NCBI RefSeq assembly: GCF_026745355.1
Contig: NC_079202.1
Location: 54,850,709-54,914,708 of the forward strand
Length of the DNA: 64,000 nucleotides
Origin: Beta vulgaris subsp. vulgaris
Taxonomy: Eukaryota > Streptophyta > Magnoliopsida > Caryophyllales > Amaranthaceae
Direction: 5' to 3'
Shown: in pieces, positions 25,001 through 37,100 of the stretch
Layout of the letters: each line of letters starts with the position of its first letter
Numbering within the stretch: the stretch's first letter is position 1
The notes under the pieces: generated by a model
The model's database searches: none
Told to the model about the DNA's origin: nothing
What the model saw: only the letters and a program-made list of their open reading frames with translations
Position numbers and translations under genes: made by a program

Positions 25001-28000
25001 CCTCCGAGTCTGTCAAAAGGACTGAACAATGTGATGAGTTGAAGAAATTCAATCATGAGGCAGCTGGTTTTGAAGCTTATCAGGGGGAGAGTGAACCTTC
25101 CCCTTTTATAAATGAAGGTGACCAGGCAGCCTTGCAAAGTTCTCCACCTGAGAATTTGTCCAAATCTATGTCAGATAACGAGGCAGCTCCTGCAAATCTT
25201 TCTGAAGCGAACCTAAAGCAGGAAGTGGAAGTCAGAGAGAAAACAAGACCAACTTCTTGGGGTACTGTATCTGGGTCAAACAAAAACCCTGTTGACTCAA
25301 ATAAGATAAAGAATAATAGGGGGAAGAAAAAGTGGAAAGAAATGCTTCCTAAAGCAGATGGTCTCGGGACAACTGCTGATCAGGACATGGCCAATAAGAG
25401 TCCTCAGGAGAAGAAAGAAACTGTTGATGGAGAAGGTGCTTCTAGGATCAGTACTGGGAAGGAAAATAGTTCGAGGAAGGAGCACAGTAAACTGAAGCTT
25501 GAAGATTGGGAAGATGCTGCTGATGTGTCGGGATCAAAGTTGGCATCCTCAGTTCAAGGACAACATGGAGGCTCACATCATGACAAAGGAGCTTTGGTGA
25601 AAAAGTATTCCAGGGATTTCCTCCTCACATTTTCAGAGCAATGTACTGATCTTCCAAAGGGTGTTCAGATTATGCCTGACATCTCTGATACATCATTGCA
25701 TTTCAATGCCAATGTTTCTCATGACTATGCTAGTTCAAGAAGATATATTGATAGGGCTTCTGGAGCTTCCCGAAATGATCGGCGTGTGAATGGGACGATG
25801 GATCTTGGTAGGTGGAATAAACCAGGTTCTCATTTTTTAGTCCAGGATCCAGGGATAGATCTTGTCTACAGTAGCAATATGATGGGATTTCAGTCTGGTC
25901 CAGGGCTTAATTATGGTTTTCCCAGAAACACACGTGGACAAGGACCTATTCAGCACTCTGGTGGGATCCTGTCTGGTCCTATGCATTCAATGGTTTTCCA
26001 GGGAATACAACAAACTAATTCTGGGGCTGACCGTTGGCAACGAGCCACAAGTTTCAACAAGGGTTTGATGGCTGCTCCTGAGACTCCTTCACAGGTGATG
26101 CATAGAGCTGAGAATAAGTATGAAGTGGGTAAAGTTAGCGACGAGGAACAGGCAAAACAGAGGACGCTAAAGGCTATTTTAAATAAGCTTACACCACAAA
26201 ATTTTGAGAAACTGTTTGAGCAAGTTAAAGAAGTTAATATTGACAATGCAGTGACTCTAACTGGAGTTATATCTCAGATTTTTGACAAGGCTCTGACGGA
26301 ACCAACATTCTGTGAAATGTATGCCAATTTCTGCTCTCATCTGGCTTCCGAATTACCAGACCTTAGTGTAGATAATGAAAAGATCACCTTCAAGCGACTG
26401 CTACTTAACAAGTGTCAGGAGGAATTTGAGAGGGGAGAACGAGAGGAAGAAGAAGCCAATATGGATCTTGGTGAGGGCGAGATTAAACAAACTGAAGAGG
26501 AGAGAGAAGGGAAGAGGTTAAGAGCAAGAAGACGTATGTTGGGTAACATTAGATTGATCGGAGAGCTGTACAAGAAGAGGATGTTAACTGAGAGAATAAT
26601 GCACGAGTGCATAAAGAAGTTGTTGGGTCAATATCAAAATGCTGATGAAGAAAATATTGAAGCATTGTGCAAGTTGATGAGCACAATTGGCGACATGATC
26701 GATCATCCTAAAGCTAAGGAGCATATGGACGCATATTTTGACATTATGGGGCAGTTATCTACCAATATGAGGTTGTCTTCAAGAGTGAGGTTCATGTTGA
26801 AGGATGCCACTGATCTTAGAAAGAACAATTGGCAACAAAGAAGGAAAGTTGAGGGGCCTAAAAAGATTGAGGAAGTGCACAGAGATGCTGCTCAAGAAAG
26901 GCTTGGACAAGTTGGTAGGCTAGGTCGTGGGTCCAGCATGAATTCTGCAATGAGAAGAGGCCAACCTGTAGAATATGATCCAAGGGGCTCCATGTTACCT
27001 TCTTCAGCTGGTCATGGCTTTAGAGGTGTTAGTGCTCAGGTTCGTGGGTATGGTGGGCAGGATGCACGAATGGATGATAGGAGTATTTTCGAGAATAAAA
27101 TCCTTTCAGTTCCTTTGCCGCAACGCTCTTCTGGTGATGATCCTATAACACTTGGACCTCAAGGTGGTCTTGCCAGGGGTATGTCATGTAGAGGAGAACC
27201 ATCTGCCTCAATTTCCCCTTCCGCTGATACTTCATATCATGTTAATTCTAGAAGAATGGTGAGCGGTTCCAATAATGGTTCCAGTACTGCATCAGATCAT
27301 GTAGCTTATAGCTCAGGGGAAGATCACTTTAGACATGCCTCAGAGAGGATTGAAGCACCAGTTGCTTCTGACCAATCCTGTGGCTTAGAACTCGATTCAA
27401 TTTACACAAACAAGGATGCCGGTAATTCAGATAAAAGTATGGACAAGTCTACGCTGACTTCATCACTAGTGTCACGAGCTATTACAACTCCAGTTGATAG
27501 CATTGCCTTAGAAGAAATGTGGCCTGAAGAACGCTTGAGAGACAAATCTATGGCAGCAATAAAGGAGTATTATAGGTAAGAAATGTACTGTGTGATCTTT
27601 TTAAGTTACACATTACTGAATCTTTTCTTTGCTTTATCTGCTACTCTAGTCCTCATACAGACAGTGACAGTCATTCTTGCTTTTGTCTGGTTCATGAAAA
27701 GAGTTGTTGCTTTCCGAGCTTTCATGCTACTTCATATCCCTGTTGTAAATCGTTCTCTTGCTAATTTTTCAATGAACGTCCCCTTCTATCTGTACAATTC
27801 TTTCTTTTTAATAATAAAAATTTGGCTTGAAGAGAATGTACAATCTGCTGTCACCTGTATATAGAAGGATCCATACAAGTTCATCTAATAGTCAATATCA
27901 ACGATGTCAAACTGCACACTGAAGATTTACGTAAGCTGTGGCTATAGGAACCAACTAATGGCTAGAAAAGCCTCCATGCAGAAAGGGTTAGATCAGATCT

Positions 28001-29496
28001 AACCCCGGGATTTTTTTGGAAGCATCCTTTACCTAAACTGGTTTTAGTGTTTTTTGTTTGATTGTGTAGAAGTTCAAACTCTATGTCCTTTCATTGTCAA
28101 AAATGGTAATTGTTCTGATGACTATTTGTCATTCTTTTTAACCCTGAAAAATACTAGCCACATGAATATGGAAGATACTTGAGAGAAGGAAGAGAGAGCA
28201 TGAAGAGAAATGGAGCTGTTGGAAGAGGATAGATTTTTGTAACTAGAATAATAGTTTTGCAGGACTGGGAGAGTAAGGAGCAGTCAAACAGTTTAGTTAT
28301 ATGTCCCAATTTATATCTCAGCTTGTGTCCCGCCTTATTAATCTGAACTCTGAAGTATTGTCAACTTATAATCAAACATTTAATGTTGCGAATCTTCCAT
28401 AGAAACAGGACATAAGTCGCGGAATGGGATAGAGTAGTCCTTTTATCTTTAAGAGTCATTGAGGATTCTTAAAATCCAAGATCTGATGTTCAAAAGAACT
28501 TAAGGTTTTGGCTTTGTTGAAAAAGTGAAAATTTCCATGATCTTTAATTGTCTAATCTTAGTTGATGTTTTACTTGTTTCTAGTGCAAACGATGAGAAGG
28601 AAGTTGCATTATGCCTCAAAGATTTGAATGCTCCGAAATTGTACCCTACACTTATATCTAGTTGGGTTACTGATGCTTTTGAGAGGAAAGACTTGGAGCG
28701 GGATATGTTGGCAAAACTTCTCATCAACCTCACGAAGCCTCAGGATAGCATTTTCAGTCCACAACAACTCATTGAAGGGTATGAGTTTCTTAGCTTGTGC
28801 AACATTTCTTTACCTTTTTATCTATACTACTTTTGGCGGTGGGATGGAAGGCTATTAGGAAGTGTTTGGTTGGTCGGAAAATAATTTCTTGGAAAAGTGA
28901 TTTTTATATTTTCCTTTGTATTGTTTGTAAAGGGCGGATAACATTTTCCTTCTAAAAGGAAGGAATGCCACTATATCTACCCTATTCCTTCAAGTTTCCC
29001 TTCTATTTCTATTTTAATCTTTCACTCTAGGAAAACCAGTTTAGTTTAATAGTGTGTTTTCTCCTAAAATATTCCGCATTGAAAATGTTGTTCGTCCAAC
29101 CAAACAGAGTCCTAGGGCATTATGGTTTCTTTTTAATCACAATGTTATTTATGTATTGCCAGGATCGAATCTGTGTTGAAAAACTTGGAGGATACAGTGA
29201 CTGATGCCCCAAAAGCACCGGAATTTCTTGGTCAGGTACTTGGTAAAGTTGTCTTAGAAAATGTATTGTCCTTCAAGGAATTGGGTGAATTGATACAAAA
29301 AGGTGGGGAGGAACCAGGTCGTCTTCTACATATTGGGTTGGCAGCTGATGTTCTTGGGAATATCTTGGAGATGATAAAGTTGGAGAAAGGAGAATCAACA
29401 TTGAATGAGATTCGAACAAGCTCCAATCTTCGGTTTGAGGATTTTCGACCTCCATATCCTCTTAAATCCAAGAAACTAGAGATGTTTATTATGTAA
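19082..29496 (+). CDS. EIF4G: Eukaryotic translation initiation factor 4G, nine coding exons
   Basis: Scaffold of the cap-binding eIF4F complex, joining eIF4E, eIF4A and eIF3. Exons: 19082-19239, 20150-20289, 20428-20565, 20709-20776, 20895-20951, 23348-24610, 24694-27575, 28584-28778 and 29163-29496. They total 5235 bases, 1744 residues, the size of plant eIF4G rather than eIFiso4G (about 780). The long low-complexity N-terminus contains the plant-typical GFPLQFGSISPGF (about 151-163) and RTSSAPPDLDEQ. The eIF4E-binding motif YSRDFLL starts at Tyr913. The MIF4G domain spans about 1100-1320 (TPQNFEKLFEQV to RVRFMLKDATDLR). The C-terminal MA3 domain spans about 1557-1680. The start ATG is the first in frame after the leader. 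All splice phases match. No disabling change is seen. Confidence 0.96.
19698..19900. mobile_element. Possible small hAT-like remnant in eIF4G intron 1
   Basis: GGTGGATGGATCTTGGAC near 19700 and the inverse of a GACTAAGATCCTCCCTTG-type end near 19890 form a degenerate inverted pair. The ends resemble the GGGCGGAT-type termini of two other elements in this window. No target duplication could be confirmed. Confidence 0.3.
20952..23347 (+). other. eIF4G intron 5 (2.4 kb)
   Basis: The donor GTTTGT follows ...EQKHDQ and the acceptor TGTGCAG precedes MRHAAAREAP. AT-rich, with an A16 run near 21681. A GACGGAGGAAC end near 22690 hints at an eroded Stowaway-like element, but the matching left end was not found. 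No gene inside. Confidence 0.55.
28858..29112. mobile_element. MITE inside eIF4G intron 8
   Basis: The left end GGAAGTGTTTGGTTGGTCGG and the inverted right end GGACTCTGTTTGGTTGGACG share TGTTTGGTTGG plus flanking bases. TTA precedes the left end. About 255 bp, no coding capacity. It splits no splice signal: the intron donor is at 28779 and the acceptor at 29162. The ends resemble those of the MITE at 61719-62085. Confidence 0.6.
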
Positions 29497-29527
29497 GCGA
29501 TGATGATGATTCATTAAGCTTAAGTTT

Positions 29528-29650
29528 TCACCACGGATGTCTTGGCCTAGTGGTTAAGATTGAGGTACGTGAACGATAGATCACATTTTTGAATCCTCCC
29601 TCCCCTTCTTTGTACGTTGTACTGCATTCGTGGATCATATGGATAAAAAA
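29528..29650 (+). mobile_element. tRNA-derived SINE (family A) in the eIF4G 3' UTR
   Basis: The 123-bp insert is flanked by the perfect 15-bp duplication ATTAAGCTTAAGTTT (29513-29527 and 29651-29665). An A-box-like TGGCCTAGTGGTTAAG lies at 29543-29558, a decayed B-box (TTTTTGAATCC) at 29587-29597, and the 3' end is an A-run (29645-29650). A second copy, on the minus strand, is at 62453-62586. It lies 31 bases after the eIF4G stop codon, so it should be transcribed within the eIF4G 3' UTR unless polyadenylation occurs earlier. Confidence 0.93.
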
Positions 29651-29789
29651 ATTAAGCTTAAGTTTCCATGACATTGATAGCTTGCGTGTGAAAGATAAAG
29701 ATGATCTTTTTATCCAACATTTTATGAACGGTTTAGCATATTTCCTCAAGTATATTTTTTCCAATATTATAAGAAGCTTATATCTGGAA

Positions 29790-29905
29790 AATATGAAGTA
29801 TATTGAGATGAATTCTACTAGATTACATCCTTCACATAAAAATAATACAAGATCGATGGTCAAGATGGATTATGTGAATAGTGTCGAAAGTAAATATGGC
29901 CCGAA
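29790..29905. mobile_element. Degenerate internal piece of the Stowaway family
   Basis: Stretches such as TATTGAGATGAATTC and ATTATGTGAATAGTGTC correspond in order to the interior of the elements at 53355-53610 and 63049-63307. Neither TIR survives. The plus-strand ORF that crosses this stretch (29589-29957) is therefore not taken as a gene. Confidence 0.55.
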
Positions 29906-29959
29906 ACAAAAGAAATACTTCTTGGTCTTGGCAATTGGATTTGGTGATGTGAAATAAAT

Positions 29960-31764
29960 GATTTGGATATTGTTTATTACTAGCAGATATTTTTTATTAG
30001 GTTTTGACACTTTTTGTTTGCTTCTTCCATTTTGCAAACCAAAGTTGATTTAGTGTTGAAAGAGATGAATACATATGTAAAGCCAATTTTCCAGAGTTAG
30101 TTCCATTTTTATTACATGAAAATTTTCAATTAGTGCTGGATGAATCTCTTGTACTTAGTGCATTCTTGTATCCATCAGCTTTCACCAAAATTCAGCATTT
30201 TTACATGCTCCAAAACTTTGGAAATTGGAAGTTACTATGCATATAAAGAAGGGATACATCTATACATGTTCAATATGATTGTCCTATATATCTTGTTTTA
30301 TTAATTATTATTCAAATGATATTTTTATACAACCCCCTCGTTATGCAATTTGTAGGTTGTGATTTCCTAATTTGCTATATCTCATAGTTCATAAGTTGGA
30401 AAATAAACTTGTGCTAGCTTGGTTTTGGATCTCGTCTTTTTAAACATCATTTGTTCATTTGATATACATCTCATCAAAATGTAGTTCATTAGTATTTGCA
30501 TCAGTCTGTAATACGAATTAATATTGAACAATTCTAGATAATGATAGACTTAATTTTGGTATAATTGAATTCATAGCTAGTAACTAATCACGTACAACGA
30601 AGTGAAGTAAAATATTTGGACTATTTAATTAACTAATAAAATTTATCATTATAAAAAATATATAGTCTCCTCCTATCATTTTTTTTTCATATTATGTATT
30701 AACCGACTTATTATTATAAACTATTTGAGCTTAAGATATTATTCTTTTGATCACTCACATAAAGATTACCGACTCTTAATCATTATAGGGTTTGACCAAA
30801 AACATTTTTAATGGAAAATAAATTTTTAAGAAAAAAAATAATTTTTCTAACGGAATAATATGATAATTGTAGAATAATTTTCATTTGTCTAGTTTCTCGC
30901 ATGAAAATATAAATAGAAAATTACAGAATGATAAATGAAAGGGGAGGAAAGAAAGAGGAAGATGAAAATATGGATGACATTGTAATTAAATACTTTTAGA
31001 TCTTGAGAATTATTTTTCCAACCCTTAAAAAACAAACAAATTAAAGAAAAATATTTTTCATCCAATTAAAGATTTTCTATAGTAAAATATAGTTGTACAC
31101 ATTCTTCCCCTACCTTGCCTTCCCTTGGTTCCATTAAAAAGGTAATGATTTCGTTGTTGGTGAAAGAAACATAGGAGAAATATGAGATTGTACATCCCAA
31201 AAGATATATTGGAGCAACAAAATAATGGACTATAGTACTATACTATAGACGAGGCACATTAACATATGGTTATTGGTGATGGTGGTACGAGGAAATCTGT
31301 GTTTTTCAAGTCGACATTGAGAATATTCCTAGGATCCCAATTACAATATACTATAGAAGTTGCACTTTCTGCAATCTCGACGTATGCCATTGCCAGCCAT
31401 TCAAATCAGATCTACAACTAAAATTTGGATTTTGCATTAGTTGTTACATATCTTGGGTGCTTAATTTTTCACAATTCATGCAACAGTTATGGTAAGAGTA
31501 TTAGGGAACTTCTTATCCTTATACTCTAAAGAATCTAGCCTGCTAAATATATAGTTAAACATATTGGTAATTATAATGAAAGTATAAACATAATGGTCAT
31601 TACAATTAAAAAAACTAACATATACTTTTTTATGAGCGACAAACTTATTATCTCTTATTGTTATTCACCTTCCTTTCCCTCTTCAATTTTCTTTTACATC
31701 GTCGAAAAAACAAATATCTCAATTAAAAAAAGAAAAAGTAATCATTGTTTATAAGACAATCTTA
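29960..31764. other. AT-rich intergenic DNA, no gene seen
   Basis: Both strands are rich in stop codons. I see no TIR pair, SINE boxes or conserved peptide. Confidence 0.4.
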
Positions 31765-32350
31765 TTCACGAATGAATGTAGGACAAATATTTGAATGTTT
31801 GCTAGGGTTAGCGAGAGTCTGCTAGATAGACATTATCGAACAAGACGCTTCGAGAAAACTAGTGTCTTCGGATCGGAATTATATGAAGCCAGTAAACAAA
31901 TAGCGAACCTGTGGGTATTTGAACCCGAGTATGCGGGAAATAGTCAAATATCTGATGGAAGAACAGGAGATCCTTTTGAAGAACCTGTTATAATAGGAAA
32001 TCCTTACATATTGAAATTAATTCATCAAATTGATGATAAAATTCATGGACGTTCTAGTGGACATTATGCACTTGTTATCCAACAACCCCTTTGGGAAAGA
32101 GCCAAGTGAAGCAAGTAGGGAAATATCATGATACAAATACTGACAAATCGTTATATCAGGCAATGGGAATACTCTAAGTATTCCATTAGTTATCTATCAA
32201 CGTTCCAACAAAAATACGTGTATGCATTAAAAAAACCCATATTTCACGGGAGAAATGCGTTAAAAAGGGAAAAATTGTATCAGATGGTGATGAACTAGCT
32301 TTGGGAAAAAAAAACATATTAGTAGCTTATATTGGGTATATACCACCTTT
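31765..32350 (+). pseudogene. Nuclear insertion of plastid rpoB, rearranged and decayed
   Basis: Two blocks of plastid RNA polymerase beta subunit are recognisable. Block 1 (about 31770-32108) reads [14 protein letters not shown], then [27 protein letters not shown] and [15 protein letters not shown]; it lacks about nine codons after HYR and has a frameshift near 31812. Block 2 (about 32120-32350) reads SGNGNTLSIPLVIYQRSNKN and then DELALGK, with several frame breaks. In intact rpoB, block 2 lies N-terminal to block 1, so the order here is inverted although both are on the plus strand. Frameshifts and stops exclude function. This is a NUPT (nuclear plastid DNA). Confidence 0.9.
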
Positions 32351-32773
32351 TATCAAGATCGGGATCCTACTTTTGATGAGTGATATAATTAGAATCTTAT
32401 CAGCAGATCGAATCGTGGGATTGTAAGATTCTTCGAAATCGATAAAATTATCCTAAAACATTGATATTTAACGTTCCTGTAATACCCTTTATGTAAAAAA
32501 AAATGATTTATTGATTTATAACAAAAAAAATTAAGAGATATTTCAATGTACGTCTAGTTTGACACGGTCGATATCCCTAATGCCTTAACATTTACCTGTC
32601 AAAAAAAAGAACACAGATCTTGCTCGACGTTTCAAAGTATCATTATCGCCAACTAATTAATTGAATAAAATTGTAGAATAAAAGATTGAACTTTATGCTC
32701 ATCCATTTTAGGTATATTTATTTTAAGCTTGTGACTTTCATCCAAAAAAAATTCACTATAGCAAATATTAAAC
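32351..32773. other. Spacer between the plastid insert and the hAT element
   Basis: 32351-32440 may be further decayed plastid DNA, but I cannot assign it. The rest is AT-rich spacer. The last 8 bases are the hAT target duplication. Confidence 0.35.
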
Positions 32774-33337
32774 TAGAGATGGCCAACAGTGCAGGTCAAT
32801 CCAGCCCAGCCCAGCCCACCTCGCCCCCGATCCAACCCAACTCGAACCATGAAATTGGTGTATAGGCTGTGGGCCAGATTTCTTGAGCCTAGCCCATTAA
32901 AGCCCGCTACTAAAACCATCCAGTCCGGACCACGAAATCGGTTTAGCCCGGCCCATGAATCGGGCCAGCCCAGTCCAAGTAAATATTGAACCAAATTGTG
33001 TATATTTTAAACAAATTGCATATATTTTAATTAAAAACAAATTTAAAAATAATAAAATTATTCATTAATGATTTTATGTAACATGAATAATTTCAACGGT
33101 TAAATAATTTTGAAAAAAAAATTCATGTCGGCCCGCCAGCCTGGCCCAACCCACTAGATCCACGAACCGCCAGATTCGTGAAAATCAGTAACAGACCGCT
33201 GTGGGCCAAGATTTTTCAGACCGCGGACTAGCCCTCCCCCCCCCCCGGCCAACCCATGAATTTCACGGTCTGGTCTTGGACCAGCCCGCTACGGCCCACG
33301 GTCCGGCCCGCCCAGCCTGCACCAATGGCCATCACTA
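32774..33337. mobile_element. Non-autonomous hAT element with perfect 8-bp duplication
   Basis: TATTAAAC lies directly on both sides (32766-32773 and 33338-33345). The left end TAGAGATGGCCAACAGTGCA and inverted right end TAGTGATGGCCATTGGTGCA match at 15 of 20 positions. An 8-bp duplication with TAG-type ends is diagnostic of the hAT superfamily. The two GC-rich subterminal regions carry many CAGCCC/GGGCC motifs in opposite orientation around an AT-rich core (about 32995-33120). A C11 run occurs at 33236-33246. No transposase. Confidence 0.92.
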
Positions 33338-33345
33338 TATTAAAC

Positions 33346-34157
33346 ATTTTTTTAACTATATTGTAGGATCGTACGACCCTAATCGATCCTATTGACAGTC
33401 AGATTCTACACACTATCGAGATCGTTTTATCATATTTAAATCGTAGAATCATATGATCTAGATCGCAATTTTAACAACAACTTGATCATAAATTCTCAAT
33501 CTTAGATTTATAAAGTCAAAACTTCATTGTCAATCTTATTACACGTCAACCCTCACATTTTCAATTCATAATTTTATCCCTTTGAATACGACTATAAAGT
33601 AAATGACAATTTCTATGACAAGCTTACTGCTTACACAATCTTAATATTCAACGTCAAATTACTCCCAATTTAATTTTCTTCCTACTCACCAACTCATCTC
33701 TCTCTCTCTCCAACTCCTACTCGTTTTCCCGCAATATTCAATTTGTTAATCAAATTAGGTCTTCGTTGATCTTCTTCCAGATTTCGTCCTGTTCATTTTG
33801 ACTCATAAAGTTTTCATCTTTCGTATGTATAACATCATATTTCTCGTGTGAAAATTGTGCACTTTTTTTTGTACTTTTATGTTTTCCTTAAATCTTAGCA
33901 GCATATCTACAACTGGGTTTCCATTATTCTAATATTTAAGATGATTTCACAGGAAAAAAAGTGGAGTTTTTCTAGAATTAATTTAACTGCATGAAAAAGT
34001 CAGCTACTATAACCCAAATGACGATTAGTTGAATTATTAAATCTTTATGTGGTGCAGCTAATATTTGAAACTTCTTAAATATAAACACGTCGTTGAACAA
34101 TTTTTGTAATTTTGGTATTAGCATAAAAGGTGTTCGACGAAATTCCTCAAAGAAGAA
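33346..34157 (+). promoter_or_regulatory. Upstream region and leader of the kinase gene
   Basis: The CT-rich stretch at 33690-33720 (TCTCTCTCTCTCTCC) and the following leader-like sequence suggest transcription starts near there. A leader intron is possible but cannot be placed with confidence. Confidence 0.4.
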
Positions 34158-37100
34158 ATGAAGTGTTTTTATTACTTCAAGGAGAAGGCTCGTTCAAGGG
34201 GACATAAATCAGCCCCAGAATTGCGAAACCCAGTTTATAAATCTGATAATTCTGCCCCTGATTCTATTGGTGGGTTGATAAATTCTACTGGGTCTGAAAT
34301 TTTTCATCGTGGGATTTCTGATTTGTATGAAGAAAAGGCTCCAAATTTAAGGGTTTTCTCATTATCAGAGCTTAGAATTGCAACAAATGATTTCAATAGG
34401 AAGTTGAAGATTGGTGAAGGTGGATTTGGTAGTGTTTATCAAGGGAAAATTAAGCCAGTTGATGGGAAAGTTGAGCCTACATTGGTTGCTATAAAGAGGC
34501 TTAATAAAGATGGTTTTCAGGTAAATGTTAATAATTGTTTAAATTTTAGTTTATTTTTGAAATTGTAAGAAAAAGATTATGGTTTTAGTTGCTCAGCCAA
34601 TTGAAATTATATTAGAAAATTAGAAACCATATATTATATGTTTTTGTGCATTATTTAGTTACGTATTTAAGTCATACTTGTCAGAAATGCCTTTGTTGGG
34701 GTTTAAGAGAAGTGTTTGAATTGGTTGCTTCATGTTTATTTTGGCTGAAAATGATAGGGGAGCAATGATCAACATCTGGAGAGAAGAAAAAAATAATTAT
34801 AAAGATAATTATTCATGGCATTTCATGCCAACTTCATCAATATGAATATTAGATTCTGAATGATTGACTTCTTGTGATGCCTTTTCTGCTTTTCCCTCTT
34901 TTGGTTTGTTCTCATCTTTGATTACTTGGTAGTTTCTGTGACATACTTATGGACAACAAAGGCCAGCAAATTTTGATTTGTGATTGAATGTCTATGGATA
35001 GATTCATGCTTAGCCACTGTTACCATATTCTAGTCACCTTAAAAAAAAAAAACATTACTATTTATAGCCCGTATTTACTAAAGATCACCCGTATTTTTTT
35101 CAAGATTTTCTTGAACTACCCCTATACTCACTCTCTCTCTCCTTCTCTCACTCTCATTCTCACTTTCTCTCACCTCACCCCAACCACCATAGCAATCACC
35201 ACCACCGAAACCACCACCACCATCGCATCAACCACCACGACAGAGGCAACATCAATACCACCATGTGACCACCGAATTTTTTTCTGTTTCCTCCACCGAG
35301 GAAACGAAACAGATCTTCGTTTTCCTCCATGGAGGAAACGAAATTTTGTCGTTTCCTCCGAAAAAACAATTTGGTATCGTGCCTTGGTGGCGGAAAAAAA
35401 TTTAAAAGACTAACCACATTCCGTTGGTGGTTGTCTGCGGCAGTGAGGTGGTACTCCGCTGGTAGTGGTTCGCAATGGTGGTGGTGGTGCACGAGTGTGA
35501 GTCCGGCGGTGGTGGTTGTCCGTTGGTGGAGGTGGTCCGCCGGTGGTGGTGGTACACTGGTGGTGGTGGTGGAGGTGGATGGAGTGAGGTGGAGGTGAAG
35601 TTGGATGAGAGGTTAGAGAGTAAGAGTGCGGTGAAAGGGGAGGGGTATGGGAGGCATTTCAAGGAAAACATACGAACGATTTTTAGTAAATACGGGCGGT
35701 AAATAGCGAAAGGGTAAAAAAACAAGTTTTGAGGCTAACAAGTTCAGGCAAGTGCGAATAATTTGAGAACCAAGCTTGCTTGGTGGAGGTGGTGGGGAAC
35801 TCACCTTGTGACTTGGAGGTCACAAGTTCGAATCCTACTACCTACTTATGCTTGGGAGTAGGGATTCCCCTATATCCCCATACTCTCAAGTGTTGACATG
35901 TGTAGTTGGGCTAGTTGACCCGAGCGAGGTGCTGGTGTAGTAGGGTCCTTCTTACCAACGGGTCTCCGGTGAGGGGTCAAAAAAAAAGTGCGGATAATTT
36001 GAGGACAAGGATAAATTGAGATAAGTTTAGATAGGGGATAATGAGTTCAATTTGTAGCTAAAAGAAGGCGAAACATTTGCATAAGTTTGCTAACTTATGA
36101 TCTTTCCAAGGGGTATTCAGGTAAAAAGAACGTAGCCGAAAGCGTATAATCCTTGAGCCAACTAGAAGCAGCTTTTTTATTCAGCTAGTCTAAGTTTTGC
36201 ATTCTCGTTATAGCTTCTAGTAGCTGCAGCATCTCATCAATGGCTCATGTACCACTAGATTGCAAGTTGCGGTGGCTTTACCTAAGTTACCAAAGTTATG
36301 TATTTCTTTTTATCTTTTCCAGTACAAGAATTCTCCGTTGTTGATCCAAGTACTTATTGTCTTCTCTTTTGGGAATGGACTTAACAAGGACAAGATATAG
36401 ACTTGATATAGATTATAGATCATAACTTTTTTAACAATGCAATTCCTATATTCTCTATATGTTTATTTTCCCTATATTTATTACATATATTCTGCTCCTT
36501 TGTCTTCTAGGGTCATAAACAATGGTTGGCAGAGGTTCAGTTTCTTGGTGTTGTGGAACACCCAAATCTCGTCAAACTCATAGGGTACTGTGCTGTGGAT
36601 GCAGAAAGAGGGATACAGAGATTACTCGTGTATGAGTACATGCCAAATAGAAGTTTGGAAGATCACCTTTTCACAAAGGCATCCCCACCTCTTCCTTGGG
36701 AGAAAAGAATGCAGATTATTCTTGGAGCTGCTCGAGGATTGGCTTATTTACATGAAGAACTTGAACTGCAGGTTTGACATTTAGTTGCGTCCCGATTAAC
36801 TTGACCATAAACTGCCTTGTCAAACTCATGAGTCGTGAACGACTGCTTACATGAATACATGTTCACCTTTCATGACAAATTTGCTTATAACCTTTCCCAT
36901 TTTCCGTTATGATTTGTAAATTGAAGAGATTAGATCTAGGAAGACTTGGTGAATTAGTTTTGACATTTTACATCTGATGATTATGTTGAAGGTAATATTT
37001 CGTGATTTCAAGACTTCAAATGTGTTGTTGGATGAGAATTTCCAGGCCAAATTGTCAGACTTTGGGCTTGCACGAGAAGGTCCAACTCCTGGAAGTAGTC

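Noticed and set aside
29543..29600. Candidate tRNA gene (TGGCCTAGTGGTTAAG)
   Set aside because: The tRNA cloverleaf cannot be completed; target duplications and an A-tail show a SINE.
29589..29957. 122-codon plus-strand ORF downstream of eIF4G
   Set aside because: It crosses a SINE end and a decayed Stowaway piece, so it is chance openness.
31795..32109. 104-codon ORF that could be called a functional rpoB-like gene
   Set aside because: It is a fragment of a plastid gene in nuclear DNA, lacks most of the protein and has deletions and frameshifts.
35196..35598. Overlapping ORFs on both strands in kinase intron 1
   Set aside because: Composition is entirely driven by ACC/GGT repeats inside a transposon, and the stretch is a spliced intron of the kinase gene.
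35780..35840. Candidate tRNA gene with B-box AGTTCGAATCC
   Set aside because: No acceptor stem pairing. The 17-bp duplications and poly(A) identify a SINE.
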